Shown: piece after piece, positions 27,390 to 37,893 of the stretch
How positions within the stretch are numbered: position 1 is the stretch's first letter
Layout: each line of letters starts with the position of its first letter
DNA from: Halomonas sp. HL-93
Lineage (GTDB): Bacteria > Pseudomonadota > Gammaproteobacteria > Pseudomonadales > Halomonadaceae
Direction of reading: 5' to 3'
NCBI RefSeq assembly: GCF_900086985.1
Contig: NZ_LT593974.1
Coordinates: 496,001-560,000, forward strand
DNA length: 64,000 bases
The notes under the pieces: generated by a model
What the model was told of the DNA's origin: nothing
The model's input: only the letters and a program-made list of their open reading frames with translations
The model's database searches: none
Translations under genes and position numbers: made by a program

Positions 27390-28724
27390 TTAGCCCATGA
27401 TCAGGTTGGGCAGCCACAAAGCCAGGCCGGGGAACAGGCACAGCAACAAGATACCCAGCACCATGCATAGCGCATACGGGAGACTGCCCATCAGCACGTT
27501 GCGGAGCGAAATATCTGGCGCGATGCTGTTGATGATAAACAGGTTCAGCCCCACTGGTGGCGTGATCAAGCCGATCTCCAGGTTGATGGTCAGGATGACC
27601 GCGAACCAGTAGGGGTCGAAGTTCGCCGCCAGGATGACCGGCATCAGGATCGGCGCTGTCATCACGATCACCGCCACCGGGGGCAGGAAAAAGCCGGCCA
27701 CCAGCAGGAAGAGGTTGATCAGGGCCATCAGCACCCAGCGGTTGACCTCCAGGTCGGCGATGCCGCCAGCCACGGTCTGGGTGATGAACAGCGACGACAG
27801 GGCATAGGCGAACACCTCCGCGGCGGCGATCACCAACATGATCATCACACTCTCGCGCAACGAGTCACGCATAATCAGCTTGAGCGGCTTCAACTGCCAC
27901 ATGCGGTAGATGATTATCGCCAGCGCCAGGCACATAAAGGCGCCGACGCCGGCGGCCTCGGTGGGGGTGGCCACCCCGCCGTAGAGGGCGAAGAGGATGA
28001 GGCCCACCACCGCCAGGAAGGGCAGCACGCGCACCAGCGCCTTGAGGTTGGCGTCGACGTTCTGGCGCAGCGTCTGCTTGACCGCTTCGGTGTTGATGGC
28101 CATGGGGTTCTGGTAGCCGCCTGCCAGCTTGCAGGCGATCAGCGTCCAGATCATGAACAGCCCGGCGAGCATGAACCCTGGCACCACGCCGGCGATGAAC
28201 AGCCGACCGATGGAGGTCTCGGTGGCGATGCCGTAGATGATCATGGTCACCGAGGGTGGAATCAAGATGCCCAGGGTGCCGCCTGCGGCGATGCAGCCGG
28301 CGGCCACGCCATCGGGATAGCCACGGGCACGCATCTCGGGGATGCCCATCTTGCCGATCGCCGCACAGGTTGCGGGCGAGGAACCGGACAGCGCGGCAAA
28401 AATCGAGCAGGCGCCGATGTTGGAGATTGCCAACCCCCCTGGCAGCTTGCCCAGCCATAGGTCAAGCGAACGGTAGAGGTCGCGCCCGGTAGGCGACGAC
28501 GCCACAGCAGCGCCCATCAGGATAAACATAGGGATGGCAATGAAGCCGAACTCGGCGATGCGATCGTAGAAGGTTTCGCCGAAGTAGGTCAGCTCCGAGA
28601 TGCCGCGGCTGGCGACCAGCGCGATCAGCGAGACGCCGCCCAGCGCAAAGGCGATGGGCGTGCCGATGGCCATCAGCACGATCAGGCCGATGGCGACGAA
28701 AATACCGGCGGTAACAGGATCCAT
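27390..28724 (-). CDS. TRAP transporter large permease (DctM), malonate locus
   Basis: This 444-residue, 12-helix DctM-family subunit is the ion-coupled channel of a tripartite ATP-independent transporter. Motifs include PTGRDLYRSLDLWLGKLPGG, SGSSPATCAAIGKMGIPEM, GGTLGILIPPS and the C-terminal NLEIGLITPPVGLNLF. The ATG at 28724 is chosen; the frame above it lies in the dctQ gene. The dctQ stop is two bases upstream. With DctQ, DctP, Mcd and MatB it forms a malonate uptake and use module comparable to rhizobial matPQM-matAB. Confidence 0.92.
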   Translation of the reverse strand: MDPVTAGIFVAIGLIVLMAIGTPIAFALGGVSLIALVASRGISELTYFGETFYDRIAEFGFIAIPMFILMGAAVASSPTGRDLYRSLDLWLGKLPGGLAISNIGACSIFAALSGSSPATCAAIGKMGIPEMRARGYPDGVAAGCIAAGGTLGILIPPSVTMIIYGIATETSIGRLFIAGVVPGFMLAGLFMIWTLIACKLAGGYQNPMAINTEAVKQTLRQNVDANLKALVRVLPFLAVVGLILFALYGGVATPTEAAGVGAFMCLALAIIIYRMWQLKPLKLIMRDSLRESVMIMLVIAAAEVFAYALSSLFITQTVAGGIADLEVNRWVLMALINLFLLVAGFFLPPVAVIVMTAPILMPVILAANFDPYWFAVILTINLEIGLITPPVGLNLFIINSIAPDISLRNVLMGSLPYALCMVLGILLLCLFPGLALWLPNLIMG

Positions 28725-28726
28725 GC

Positions 28727-29248
28727 TCAGTTCTCCCCACGCATGATTTCGGCGACGTATTGCAACGTCAGTTGAGTGGTGCCCACGGCCATGGTCAGCA
28801 CAGGTGGCCACAGAGGGGGATTCCAGACGGTGCCGGTGGTCCAGCCCCCGTGCCAGGCCTCGAACACGTAGACCCAGGCGGCGTAGGCCAGGCAGGCACA
28901 GAACCCCAGGCCAACCAGGGAGGCGACCAGGTTCATAATTCGTTTGGGCGTACCGCCAAGCTTATCGGGCAGCACGGTGACCGCCACGTGGCCGCCGGTC
29001 ATCAGCACGTAGGGGCTACCCAGCAGCATGGCAGCGGTGACCGAGAAGACGGTGAATTCGGTCTGCCAACTGGTGCTGACGCCGATCACGTAGCGCATGA
29101 AGACCATCTGGCAGATCACGAAGGTGCCAGCGACGAACAGCGCTGCGGCGAGGTAGGCCATCCACCGCGAGATGCGATCCATCAGCCGGACATAGCCGTG
29201 CCGTGGTCCGCCACGGGAGTTGGCCGTGAAAGAGGGCGAGTGGGTCAT
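28727..29248 (-). CDS. TRAP transporter small permease (DctQ), malonate locus
   Basis: This 173-residue membrane protein has four predicted helices (about 28-50, 65-85, 105-125 and 145-165). The DctQ pattern is visible in QMVFMRYVIGVSTSWQTEF, where the aromatic/acidic TEF element is typical. It partners DctM. GGAGAG precedes the ATG. The spacing to dctM (two bases) and to dctP (66 bases) fits a single transcript. Confidence 0.9.
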   Translation of the reverse strand: MTHSPSFTANSRGGPRHGYVRLMDRISRWMAYLAAALFVAGTFVICQMVFMRYVIGVSTSWQTEFTVFSVTAAMLLGSPYVLMTGGHVAVTVLPDKLGGTPKRIMNLVASLVGLGFCACLAYAAWVYVFEAWHGGWTTGTVWNPPLWPPVLTMAVGTTQLTLQYVAEIMRGEN

Positions 29249-29314
29249 GAGGCTCTCCGAGAAGGCAGGAAGGCCGCCCCGGCGGGGCGGCCGATCGTCA
29301 GGGGGCTTGCGGGA

Positions 29315-30310
29315 TCACTCCACCTCAAGGGCGGCGTCGATGATCGCCTGACCGTTCTCGACATTCTCGGCGAAGTTTTTGTAGGAAGTCTCCTTGGCGA
29401 TCTCAAGCCACGCCTCGTAATCTTCCTCGGACATGCTGACTACCTCGACGCCTTCTTCCTCGAAGACCTCGACCATTTTATCATCGAGTCCCGCTGCCTC
29501 ACTGGCGAAGAACTCCTCGGCCTCCTCGGCGGCGGCGGTCAGCGCTTCCTGCTGCTCCTCGTTGAGTTTCTCCCAGCTCTGATTAGAGATCAGGATCGGC
29601 TCGTACATGAACCACAGGGCGTAGTCGCCGGGTTCGGTCAGGCACTCGACCTGCTCGAAGAGGCGGAAGGAAACGAACGACATCGAGGAGGTATTGGCGG
29701 CGTCCAGCACGCCGGTCTGCATGCCGGTGTAGATCTCTGAAGAAGGCATGGACGCGATTGATGCACCGGCTTCCTCAAGCATTTCTTCAAAGGCTGGCCC
29801 GGCGGCGCGGATGTTCTGGCCCTCCACCGTGTCCGGTGAGGTGATGCACTGCTCACTGGAGGCGAAACCGCCGGCTAGCCATGCATCAGCCAGCACCTTG
29901 GCACCGCCCTCGTCGATCACGTCCTTAATCATCTCCATGTATTCGGAGTCGTTTAGGCGCTGGGCGTGATCATGGTTACGCACCAGCCCCGGCATCAGGG
30001 TGGCGGAGAATTCCGGATGGCGGCCGCTGGCGTAATCGAGCGGCAAGGCGGTGATGTCCAGACGGCCGCGGACCAAGGCGCCCCACTGCTCGTCGGCCTT
30101 GAACAGCGACTGGCCGGGGTGGACCTCGATCTCGAGGCCGACGTCGGCCTCGGCGACCTTTTCGGCGAGCATTTGAACCATCTCGTCACGCACATCGCCC
30201 TTCCCGCCGGGGAACTGGTGGGAAGCACGCAGTACGGTATTTGCCGAGGCATGAGAAGCGGCGATCATCAGGCCCAGGGCAGTGGCGGTGATTAGATGTT
30301 TACGTTGCAT
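29315..30310 (-). CDS. TRAP transporter periplasmic binding protein (DctP), malonate locus
   Basis: This 331-residue secreted protein has a Sec signal peptide (about 1-23, cut after ASA). A DctP-type solute-binding fold follows, with LRASHQFPGGKGDVRDEMV at the start and the AAGPAFEEMLEEAGA and SSEIYTGMQTGVLDAAN segments in the ligand domain. It delivers the substrate, presumably malonate, to DctQM. The ATG at 30310 gives the signal peptide; the longer frame reads through the promoter. The acidic C-terminus is typical of halophile periplasmic proteins. Confidence 0.9.
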   Translation of the reverse strand: MQRKHLITATALGLMIAASHASANTVLRASHQFPGGKGDVRDEMVQMLAEKVAEADVGLEIEVHPGQSLFKADEQWGALVRGRLDITALPLDYASGRHPEFSATLMPGLVRNHDHAQRLNDSEYMEMIKDVIDEGGAKVLADAWLAGGFASSEQCITSPDTVEGQNIRAAGPAFEEMLEEAGASIASMPSSEIYTGMQTGVLDAANTSSMSFVSFRLFEQVECLTEPGDYALWFMYEPILISNQSWEKLNEEQQEALTAAAEEAEEFFASEAAGLDDKMVEVFEEEGVEVVSMSEEDYEAWLEIAKETSYKNFAENVENGQAIIDAALEVE

Positions 30311-30372
30311 GTGGCGTCTCCAACAATTGTTGTTGTGTGCTTGGATTAGCTTAATGTGTTTATCAGTCGAGC

Positions 30373-30386
30373 TGATATATATATCA
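30373..30386. promoter_or_regulatory. Perfect palindrome TGATATATATATCA, candidate GntR operator
   Basis: This 14-bp self-complementary sequence lies in the 157-bp divergent region between the malonate transporter operon and the GntR gene, about 63 bp from dctP and 82 bp from gntR. Its size and position suit a FadR-subfamily dimer. Pure alternating A/T content makes chance occurrence less remote than for a mixed palindrome. Confidence 0.5.
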
Positions 30387-30467
30387 ATAGGCGCTGCGTA
30401 TGCTAATGTCAACTTTATGACATATGCTTTGTGTAAAATATTGCGCTGCTAAATAAGGAGGTGACGC

Positions 30468-31151
30468 ATGCCAGACTCAAAGCGCTCCAACGCCCAGCGG
30501 CTCAAGGATTCATTGGAAAATGACATCATTAATGGGCGCCGGGCGCCCGGCGAGCGGCTTGACCCTGAAACACTAGGCAAGCAGTTCAGCGTTTCGCGCA
30601 CGCCGGTCCGCGAGGCGATTCAGCAGTTGGTGGCCAGCGGCCTGGTCACGGTATCGCCTAAAAAGGGCACCTTCGTTGCTAAGGTGGGGATTGACCAACT
30701 GATTGAAATGTTTGAAGTGATGGCTGAGTTGGAAGGCATGTGTGGGCGACTCGCCGCGCGACGCATTACCGAGCAGGAACTTGCAGCTCTGCGCGACGCC
30801 CATCAGCGCTGTGAAGCCGCCGCCCAGGCAGGTGATACCGACGAATATTATTACGAGAATGAAGGGTTTCACGACTGTATCTACACGGCGAGTCACAATA
30901 GCTTTTTAGCCAGCGAGGCGCGCCAGCTCAAGCAGCGCTTGAAGCCTTACCGGCGTTTGCAGTTGCAGGTTCGTCAGCGCATGCACAACTCGCTTAGCGA
31001 GCATCAGACGATCTTTGACGCCATTGAACGCGGCGATGCGCCGGGCGCCCAGCAGGCGCTTAGTGATCACGTACTTATTCAGGGCGAGCGTTTCAGCGAC
31101 TTTGTGTCCAGCGTGCGGCGTATGGAAGCGCCCATCTCACAAACGGGATAG
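30468..31151 (+). CDS. GntR-family (FCD) regulator of the malonate genes
   Basis: This 227-residue FadR-subfamily regulator has an N-terminal winged helix (about 8-75; FSVSRTPVREAIQQLVASGLV is the recognition part). A helical FCD effector domain follows (about 85-210), with the metal/ligand residues expected from EGFHDCIYTASHN and HQTIFDAIERGD...LSDHV. AAGGAGGTG stands just before the ATG. It diverges from the malonate operon, the same arrangement as MatR in rhizobia, so repression relieved by malonate is the simplest inference. Confidence 0.9.
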   Translation: MPDSKRSNAQRLKDSLENDIINGRRAPGERLDPETLGKQFSVSRTPVREAIQQLVASGLVTVSPKKGTFVAKVGIDQLIEMFEVMAELEGMCGRLAARRITEQELAALRDAHQRCEAAAQAGDTDEYYYENEGFHDCIYTASHNSFLASEARQLKQRLKPYRRLQLQVRQRMHNSLSEHQTIFDAIERGDAPGAQQALSDHVLIQGERFSDFVSSVRRMEAPISQTG

Positions 31152-31247
31152 TACGAGTATGTCTTTATCGGTGGGGTAATGGTCCTTGCCGACATGGGGC
31201 GTAGCGCCGACACTCTCTCTATCGCTTGAGTATCGCGGAGAGAGACT

Positions 31248-32252
31248 GTGACTCGCCATATTGCCCTACTTGCCTATCCCGACTGCCAGTTGCTGGATGT
31301 CAGCGGCCCTTGGCAGGTGTTTGCCAGCGCCAATGCGTTGAGCCCCCACCCGTTGTATCAGTTAACGCTTGTCGCCGATGACGTCGGCCCGGTCGCCACT
31401 AACGGCGGCTTAGCGGTGCACGCCACGCACACCTACCGTCAGCTCAATCATTTAGTGCCTTTGGATACGCTTCTGGTCGCGGGCGGTAGTGGCGTGATGC
31501 AGCAGCGTGACATCGCCGCTGTGAAAGAGGTGCTGTGTGGGGTTGCGCCTGAGGTTAGGCGACTTGGTTCTATCTGCTCCGGGGCGTTTTTGTTAGCCGC
31601 CGCTGGGCTGCTGGATAGCTGTCGCGTGACGACCCACTGGCGACATGCTCAGCAATTGGCTGATGAATACCCCGCGCTAAGCGTCGAACCGGATGCGTTG
31701 TATATTGAAAGCAATGGCCGCTACACCAGCGCTGGCATAACGGCAGGCATTGATTTGGCGCTCTCTTTAGTGGAAGCGGATTATGGGGCGACGTTAGCCG
31801 GGCGAGTGGCCCGCGAGCTGGTGGTGTTTCTGCATCGCCCGGGCGGGCAATCGCAGTTCAGCGAAGCGCTGCGCCACCAGCAGGATGCAGGCTCTCTGCG
31901 TCGGCTAATTGATCAGTTGCATGCGGATCCTGCTGCCGACTACTCCCTTGAACGTATGGCCGACGTTATGGCTGTGACGCCGCGTCATCTCACTCGGCTG
32001 TTTAGGCGCCACTTGCAGATCACCCCAGGGGCGTATGTGACGCAATTACGCTTGGAACAAGCTCGCCTGGCGCTACTCAACGAGCGTGGGCAGTTATCAC
32101 TTGAGCGCCTGGCGCAGCGCTGGCGCCTGGGCGGCGCTGAGCAACTGCGTCGCCAGTTCCAGCGCTACTACGGCGTATCGCCCTCGGTCTATCGTCAACG
32201 ATTTGCTTCTTCCTGCGCTGACTCCCCAATGGAGCATCTATCATGCCTTTAA
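31248..32252 (+). CDS. GlxA-type regulator (DJ-1/PfpI domain plus AraC HTH)
   Basis: This 334-residue protein has an N-terminal DJ-1/PfpI-like domain (about 1-190), with LLDVSGPWQVF at the start and the nucleophile-elbow-like GSICSGAFLLA. A C-terminal AraC/XylS helix-turn-helix pair follows (about 225-322: MADVMAVTPRHLTRLFRRHL, then ERLAQRWRLGGAEQLRRQF). It starts with GTG, preceded by GGAG. Members often control uptake of amines or amino-acid derivatives. It overlaps the MFS gene by 10 bases, so the two are probably co-transcribed. Confidence 0.9.
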   Translation: MTRHIALLAYPDCQLLDVSGPWQVFASANALSPHPLYQLTLVADDVGPVATNGGLAVHATHTYRQLNHLVPLDTLLVAGGSGVMQQRDIAAVKEVLCGVAPEVRRLGSICSGAFLLAAAGLLDSCRVTTHWRHAQQLADEYPALSVEPDALYIESNGRYTSAGITAGIDLALSLVEADYGATLAGRVARELVVFLHRPGGQSQFSEALRHQQDAGSLRRLIDQLHADPAADYSLERMADVMAVTPRHLTRLFRRHLQITPGAYVTQLRLEQARLALLNERGQLSLERLAQRWRLGGAEQLRRQFQRYYGVSPSVYRQRFASSCADSPMEHLSCL

Positions 32253-33427
32253 CCGTCACTTTACTATCGCTTTGCCAAGCGTTGTTGGTCACCGGTAATG
32301 TCTTACTGATCGCCGTCTCACCACTGATAGGGGCATCTTTGGCCCCCAGTGCATCATGGTCGACCGCGCCGGTCGCCACCCAGTGGCTGGGGCTGATGTG
32401 CGCGACGATTCCCGCCTCGCTGATCATGGCCAGGCTGGGCCGTAAGCGCGGCTTTATTCTGGGCAATATCGTTGGCTTGGTGGGCGCGCTGGTCGCCGTG
32501 CAGGCGCTGATGAGCGAACGCTTTGGGTTGTTTCTGTTAGCCACGTGGCTGATCGGTATCGGCATTGGCTTTGGTCAGCTGTATCGCTTTGCTGCGGTGG
32601 AGGCCGCTCCCGCGCAGCTGCGTGACCGGGCGATTGGTTTGGTGATGGGGGGCGGTGTGCTGGCGGCGTTTGCCGGGCCGTGGTTGTCTAGGGTGAGTCG
32701 TGAGATGGGCGAGGTGCCATTTCTGGGCAGCTTTATGGGGTTAGCCGCGATCTACGCACTGGCGCTAGTGGTGCTGATGCTGACGCAACTACCGCCTGCT
32801 TCCCGCACCCATGGCGAAGGCATCGCACTGCCGCTGGGCAAGATACTCCGCCAGCCTGGATTTATTGTGGCGGTAAGCGCGGCGATGGTCGGTTATGGCG
32901 TGATGAACCTGGCCATGACCGCCACGCCGCTTGCCATGGAGGGGGCCGGGCATCACTTTAACCACGTATCAATGACCATTCAGTGGCACGTGGTGGCGAT
33001 GTTTTTACCCTCGTTCTTTACTGGCCATTTGGCCACCCGCTTCGGCGCCAAGCAGGTCATTGTGGCAGGCTGCCTGCTGCTGGTGGCAAGCGCTTTGGTC
33101 GCCCAGTGGGGTATCGGGTTAGCCGGTTTCAATGTGGCGCTGATTCTGCTGGGTCTGGGCTGGAACTTTACCTTTCTGCCTGCCACCGGGCTGCTCACCG
33201 AGAGCTACCGCCCGGTGGATAAAGCGCGCACCCAGGCCGCCAACGAGTTTTTAGTGTTTGGTACCGCCGCCACGACCGCCTTGCTTGCCGGGCCCTTGGT
33301 TAACGGGTTGGGCTGGGCGACGCTTAACCTCGTGTTGATTCCTATTGCTCTGGTGCCGATCCTCGCCATCGCCTGGCAGCGGTACCGCCAGCAAGATGAT
33401 AGCCTGGGGGCTCAACCCCGCCCCTAG
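32243..33427 (+). CDS. MFS transporter
   Basis: This 394-residue integral membrane protein has 12 predicted helices. The cytoplasmic loop after helix 2 contains the MFS motif MARLGRKRGFILG, and a matching HLATRFGAKQVI lies in the second half. GGAG is placed 12 bases upstream, inside the 3' end of the GlxA-type regulator. The family moves small metabolites or drugs by proton exchange; the substrate is unknown. Confidence 0.88.
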   Translation: MPLTVTLLSLCQALLVTGNVLLIAVSPLIGASLAPSASWSTAPVATQWLGLMCATIPASLIMARLGRKRGFILGNIVGLVGALVAVQALMSERFGLFLLATWLIGIGIGFGQLYRFAAVEAAPAQLRDRAIGLVMGGGVLAAFAGPWLSRVSREMGEVPFLGSFMGLAAIYALALVVLMLTQLPPASRTHGEGIALPLGKILRQPGFIVAVSAAMVGYGVMNLAMTATPLAMEGAGHHFNHVSMTIQWHVVAMFLPSFFTGHLATRFGAKQVIVAGCLLLVASALVAQWGIGLAGFNVALILLGLGWNFTFLPATGLLTESYRPVDKARTQAANEFLVFGTAATTALLAGPLVNGLGWATLNLVLIPIALVPILAIAWQRYRQQDDSLGAQPRP

Positions 33428-33440
33428 GAGCCTAGCCGCC

Positions 33441-34019
33441 ATGCTTGAATCGTTCAGCCAGAGTGCCCTGGCAGGCCAGTGTTTTGGTCTGGTGGCGCTT
33501 GTGCTTTGCCTGGTGGCGTTTTCAAGCAAGCACGACGATCGGCTGCTCGTGATACTCATCTCCGCCAATGTCGCCTTTGCGCTGCAGTTTGTTTTCTTCA
33601 AGAGCTGGACCGCCGCTGCGCTAACCGTACTGGTGATCGTACGTATCGTGCTGGCCCGCCGCTATCTGGGCAGCAAGCCGGTCATGGTGGGGGTGCTGGT
33701 GATCAGCGGTATCGTGGCATGGCTGACCTGGCAGAGCTGGGTGGATGTGCTGCCCTTGACTGCCATGGTGCTGGGTACCGTTGGTATGTTTCTGCTGCGC
33801 GGTATCAGTATGCGGGTATTTCTGGGGCTCGCCGCCCTGGCGTGGATGCTCAATAACCTGCTGATAGGCACCATAGGCGGCACGATGGCAGAAGCGCTCA
33901 TCGTAGTGACCAATATCATCACTATCATTCGGTTGGCGCGGGCCAAGCGTAAATACCCCGAGGCGTATCAAGAACCGGAAGTGCTTGAAAACCCAATAAA
34001 GCGTGATCCTGCCAATTAG
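33441..34019 (+). CDS. YgjV-family inner membrane protein
   Basis: This 192-residue membrane protein has about six helices. It resembles E. coli YgjV: the LVALVLCLVAFSSKHDDRLLVIL start, ALQFVFFKSWTAA, and the end segment ALIVVTNIITIIRL. The ATG at 33441 has GGAG upstream; the longer frame runs into the MFS gene. The function of the family is unknown. It may be co-transcribed with the MFS gene 13 bases before it. Confidence 0.82.
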   Translation: MLESFSQSALAGQCFGLVALVLCLVAFSSKHDDRLLVILISANVAFALQFVFFKSWTAAALTVLVIVRIVLARRYLGSKPVMVGVLVISGIVAWLTWQSWVDVLPLTAMVLGTVGMFLLRGISMRVFLGLAALAWMLNNLLIGTIGGTMAEALIVVTNIITIIRLARAKRKYPEAYQEPEVLENPIKRDPAN

Positions 34020-34102
34020 CCAGCGGTATTTGCCCGCGCTACCTTAGGTGTTGTGGCTGCTATGCTCAAAAGATGATGTGACGTTAAGCGAGGAAGACGA
34101 CG

Positions 34103-34369
34103 ATGGCCGGCGGATGGGCAAAAGACGGTGCCGAACAAGAACAGATGGAGAGCACGCTGAACGATGCGGTTCAGCGCGCCCGCAGCCAGCTTCCCCGTGG
34201 CGAGAGCCTGGAGCTATGCGAAGAGTGCGGTGACCCTATTCCCGACGCGCGCCGTAACGCCATTCCAGGCGTTCGGCTGTGTGTCGTTTGTCAGGCTGAG
34301 CTGGACAAAAAGCAGTCGGCCTTTAGCGGCTACAACCGGCGTGGCAGCAAAGACAGCCAACTGCGTTGA
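34103..34369 (+). CDS. DksA/TraR-family C4 zinc-finger protein
   Basis: This 88-residue protein has a short N-terminal helix (about 10-32) and a zinc finger C39-x2-C42-x17-C60-x2-C63 followed by a basic tail. The LCEECGDPIPDARRNAIPG run is typical of the TraR/YbiI branch. Larger relatives bind the secondary channel of RNA polymerase; whether this short form does so is unknown. GAGGAAG precedes the ATG. It stands alone on its strand before the convergent YrhK-like gene. Confidence 0.9.
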   Translation: MAGGWAKDGAEQEQMESTLNDAVQRARSQLPRGESLELCEECGDPIPDARRNAIPGVRLCVVCQAELDKKQSAFSGYNRRGSKDSQLR

Positions 34370-34377
34370 ACGTGGGC

Positions 34378-34662
34378 CTAGGCGTCGTGATCGGTGTCCG
34401 GCAACCGCTTGAAATAGACATAGCGGTGAAGACGAATCGTCGGACGAATCAGTAGCTGCAGGCTGCCAATCACAAATAACCACACCCCGACGGTTTGAAC
34501 GGCGCCTTGGTAAAAGAAACATACACTCCCGATCGTGAACCATATCCCCAGCAGGAAATCGTTGATCATGCTCAGCACCTCATAGCGCTGATGCACGATT
34601 AATTCACGATGCCCTATCGTGAAGATCCAGTCGCGGGTTTTTGCGTCCTGCTCTCTTTGCAT
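34378..34662 (-). CDS. YrhK-domain membrane protein
   Basis: This 94-residue protein carries the YrhK pattern GHRELIVHQRYEVLSMINDFLLGIWFTIGSVCFFY, with two membrane helices (about 36-55 and 60-78). The ATG at 34662 gives a normal N-terminus with GGAGG upstream; the frame continues 17 codons higher. The family has no known function. Convergent with the zinc-finger gene, eight bases apart. Confidence 0.8.
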   Translation of the reverse strand: MQREQDAKTRDWIFTIGHRELIVHQRYEVLSMINDFLLGIWFTIGSVCFFYQGAVQTVGVWLFVIGSLQLLIRPTIRLHRYVYFKRLPDTDHDA

Positions 34663-34816
34663 GGCGTCCCTCCTGGCATGGTGATTAGGCTTAGCCTTGC
34701 AGGATATTAGCATTGATGGCGCTTGATCAGGTGTAGTGGTATCCCGCTCTACTTTACTGAATGATCCGTCTGTAGTGTCTGTTCATGCAGATTGGTGACC
34801 CGCCGTACTGGGATGG

Positions 34817-35497
34817 TTAACACAATACCGTTAATTCATAAACATGGCGGATACGCTGACCATCCCAGTCATAGCCGAGATGACGCCCTTGCCGTGTTGC
34901 GGAGAGCACGGGAGGGCGAAGCACCGCAGCACATTCGCCCTCCGGGTCGCGAACGCTTTGGTAAACGATACCGTCCGCTTGTTCTTCCCAGGCTTTTCTC
35001 CCCAAGGTTTGCCCGGCTGCCCAGCTATCCGGCGTTAGCAGCGGTTGGGCCGTATCCTGTTCGCGTAAATCAATCAGTTGGCCCGACAAATCCGACAGGT
35101 AAACACGCTGCTGAAGCATCATGGGCGGCTCGTTTGACTCTCCCATAAAGCGCTCTGCATGGTAAACGGTTTCGGCGATGGCCGTGGCTTCTGTTAACGC
35201 ACAGTAGTAGGCGCCAAAGGTGCCATCGCTAAAACGCGAACCGGTTTTGGGGAAGTGGCAGAAGGCCGCCATGACGGGCGTCCAGCCTGGGCCGTAGCGA
35301 CGGTCATCATCACGGACGAGGTGTATGGCGCCCGCTTCCTCGCGTAGCCTTGCGGAGGTTTCACCCTCGAGCTCATTGAGCAAGTCCCAGTCATCAGGGT
35401 TGCTGTTGACGCCTTCAAACAAATCAATGGGTGGGAAGCGCGAGGGAATAATGCGATAGCTGGGGTGCCACGTGACCTTGCTTATTGGAAATGTCAT
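34817..35497 (-). CDS. RES-domain toxin
   Basis: This 226-residue RES-family protein is predicted to be an NAD+-consuming toxin (NAD+ phosphorylase or ADP-ribosyltransferase-like fold). The RES core spans about residues 15-190, with YRIIPSRFPPIDLFEG, the GTFGAYYCALTEATAIAETVYH segment containing the conserved acidic residue, and SWAAGQTLGRKAWEEQADGIVYQS near the end with the conserved Ser. It is coupled to the upstream Xre-type antitoxin gene by ATGA, the order found in RES-Xre modules such as ParST/MbcTA. Confidence 0.9.
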   Translation of the reverse strand: MTFPISKVTWHPSYRIIPSRFPPIDLFEGVNSNPDDWDLLNELEGETSARLREEAGAIHLVRDDDRRYGPGWTPVMAAFCHFPKTGSRFSDGTFGAYYCALTEATAIAETVYHAERFMGESNEPPMMLQQRVYLSDLSGQLIDLREQDTAQPLLTPDSWAAGQTLGRKAWEEQADGIVYQSVRDPEGECAAVLRPPVLSATRQGRHLGYDWDGQRIRHVYELTVLC

Positions 35498-35895
35498 GCA
35501 TGGCCCCCACCACGCGTGGCATCTAAATGTTGGCGAACAACGTAGAGATCGGAGACTTGTCCGTTTAACAGACGCTCCATTGGTGTATGACCGGCAAAAA
35601 GGGGATTGCGGTTGGCGCGCTGCAACCAGCTGTCAGCCGCTTCTTTACTGGGCAACAGTATATGCAGTGCTTTATAGATGCCGAGAATCAACGACATTCG
35701 CTCCAGGTGGTTAGCGTCCAGGCGGGCATTCTCTGGTGCCTGTTTCCAGCGCCGGTAGGTGGAATCAGGCACCCCGAGCAGCAGAGCGGCTTCGCTCTCT
35801 TTCAAACCCCATGCGTGTGAAATGTTAGGGTAAGTGCGCATCGCAGCGGCCCCCATTTCGCGGCGCTTGTCGGCGGTTTTGTGCTGAATGGCCAT
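35494..35895 (-). CDS. Xre/MbcA/ParS-type antitoxin
   Basis: This 133-residue antitoxin has an N-terminal DNA-binding helix-turn-helix (about 24-60: LKESEAALLLGVPDSTYRRWK). A C-terminal toxin-binding domain (DUF2384, about 80-130) contains LPSKEAADSWLQRANRNPLFAGHTPMERLLNGQ. It neutralises the RES toxin encoded next and should repress the operon. AGGAGG lies seven bases before the ATG. Confidence 0.92.
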   Translation of the reverse strand: MAIQHKTADKRREMGAAAMRTYPNISHAWGLKESEAALLLGVPDSTYRRWKQAPENARLDANHLERMSLILGIYKALHILLPSKEAADSWLQRANRNPLFAGHTPMERLLNGQVSDLYVVRQHLDATRGGGHA

Positions 35896-35924
35896 ATAGT
35901 TTCCTCCTCAATGATGTATAGTTT
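35895..35924. promoter_or_regulatory. Direct repeats at the antitoxin promoter, candidate operator
   Basis: TATAGTTT occurs at 35895-35902 and again at 35917-35924 (plus strand), 22 bp apart, which is two helical turns. One copy covers the antitoxin start and the other the presumed -10 region. This fits autorepression by the Xre-type antitoxin, but the site is short. Confidence 0.4.
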
Positions 35925-35990
35925 ACGCCAGTTGAGCGGTTATTGAAAATATCGACCATTTGATCTTTTTTTGAGCCCTGGCACGCTGGT

Positions 35991-37829
<1,839 letters not shown>

Positions 37830-37893
37830 CAATGCTCTCCTTGTCTGGTGCCTGAGGGAGGATTGTCGCACGAAAAACCCGAGGGGCGTCTGC

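Noticed and set aside
28760..29740. 326-codon open frame on the plus strand opposite the malonate dctQ/dctP genes
   Set aside because: Rich in Gly/His/Gln/Asp with no recognisable domain, antisense to clear TRAP genes, and crossing their intergenic gap.
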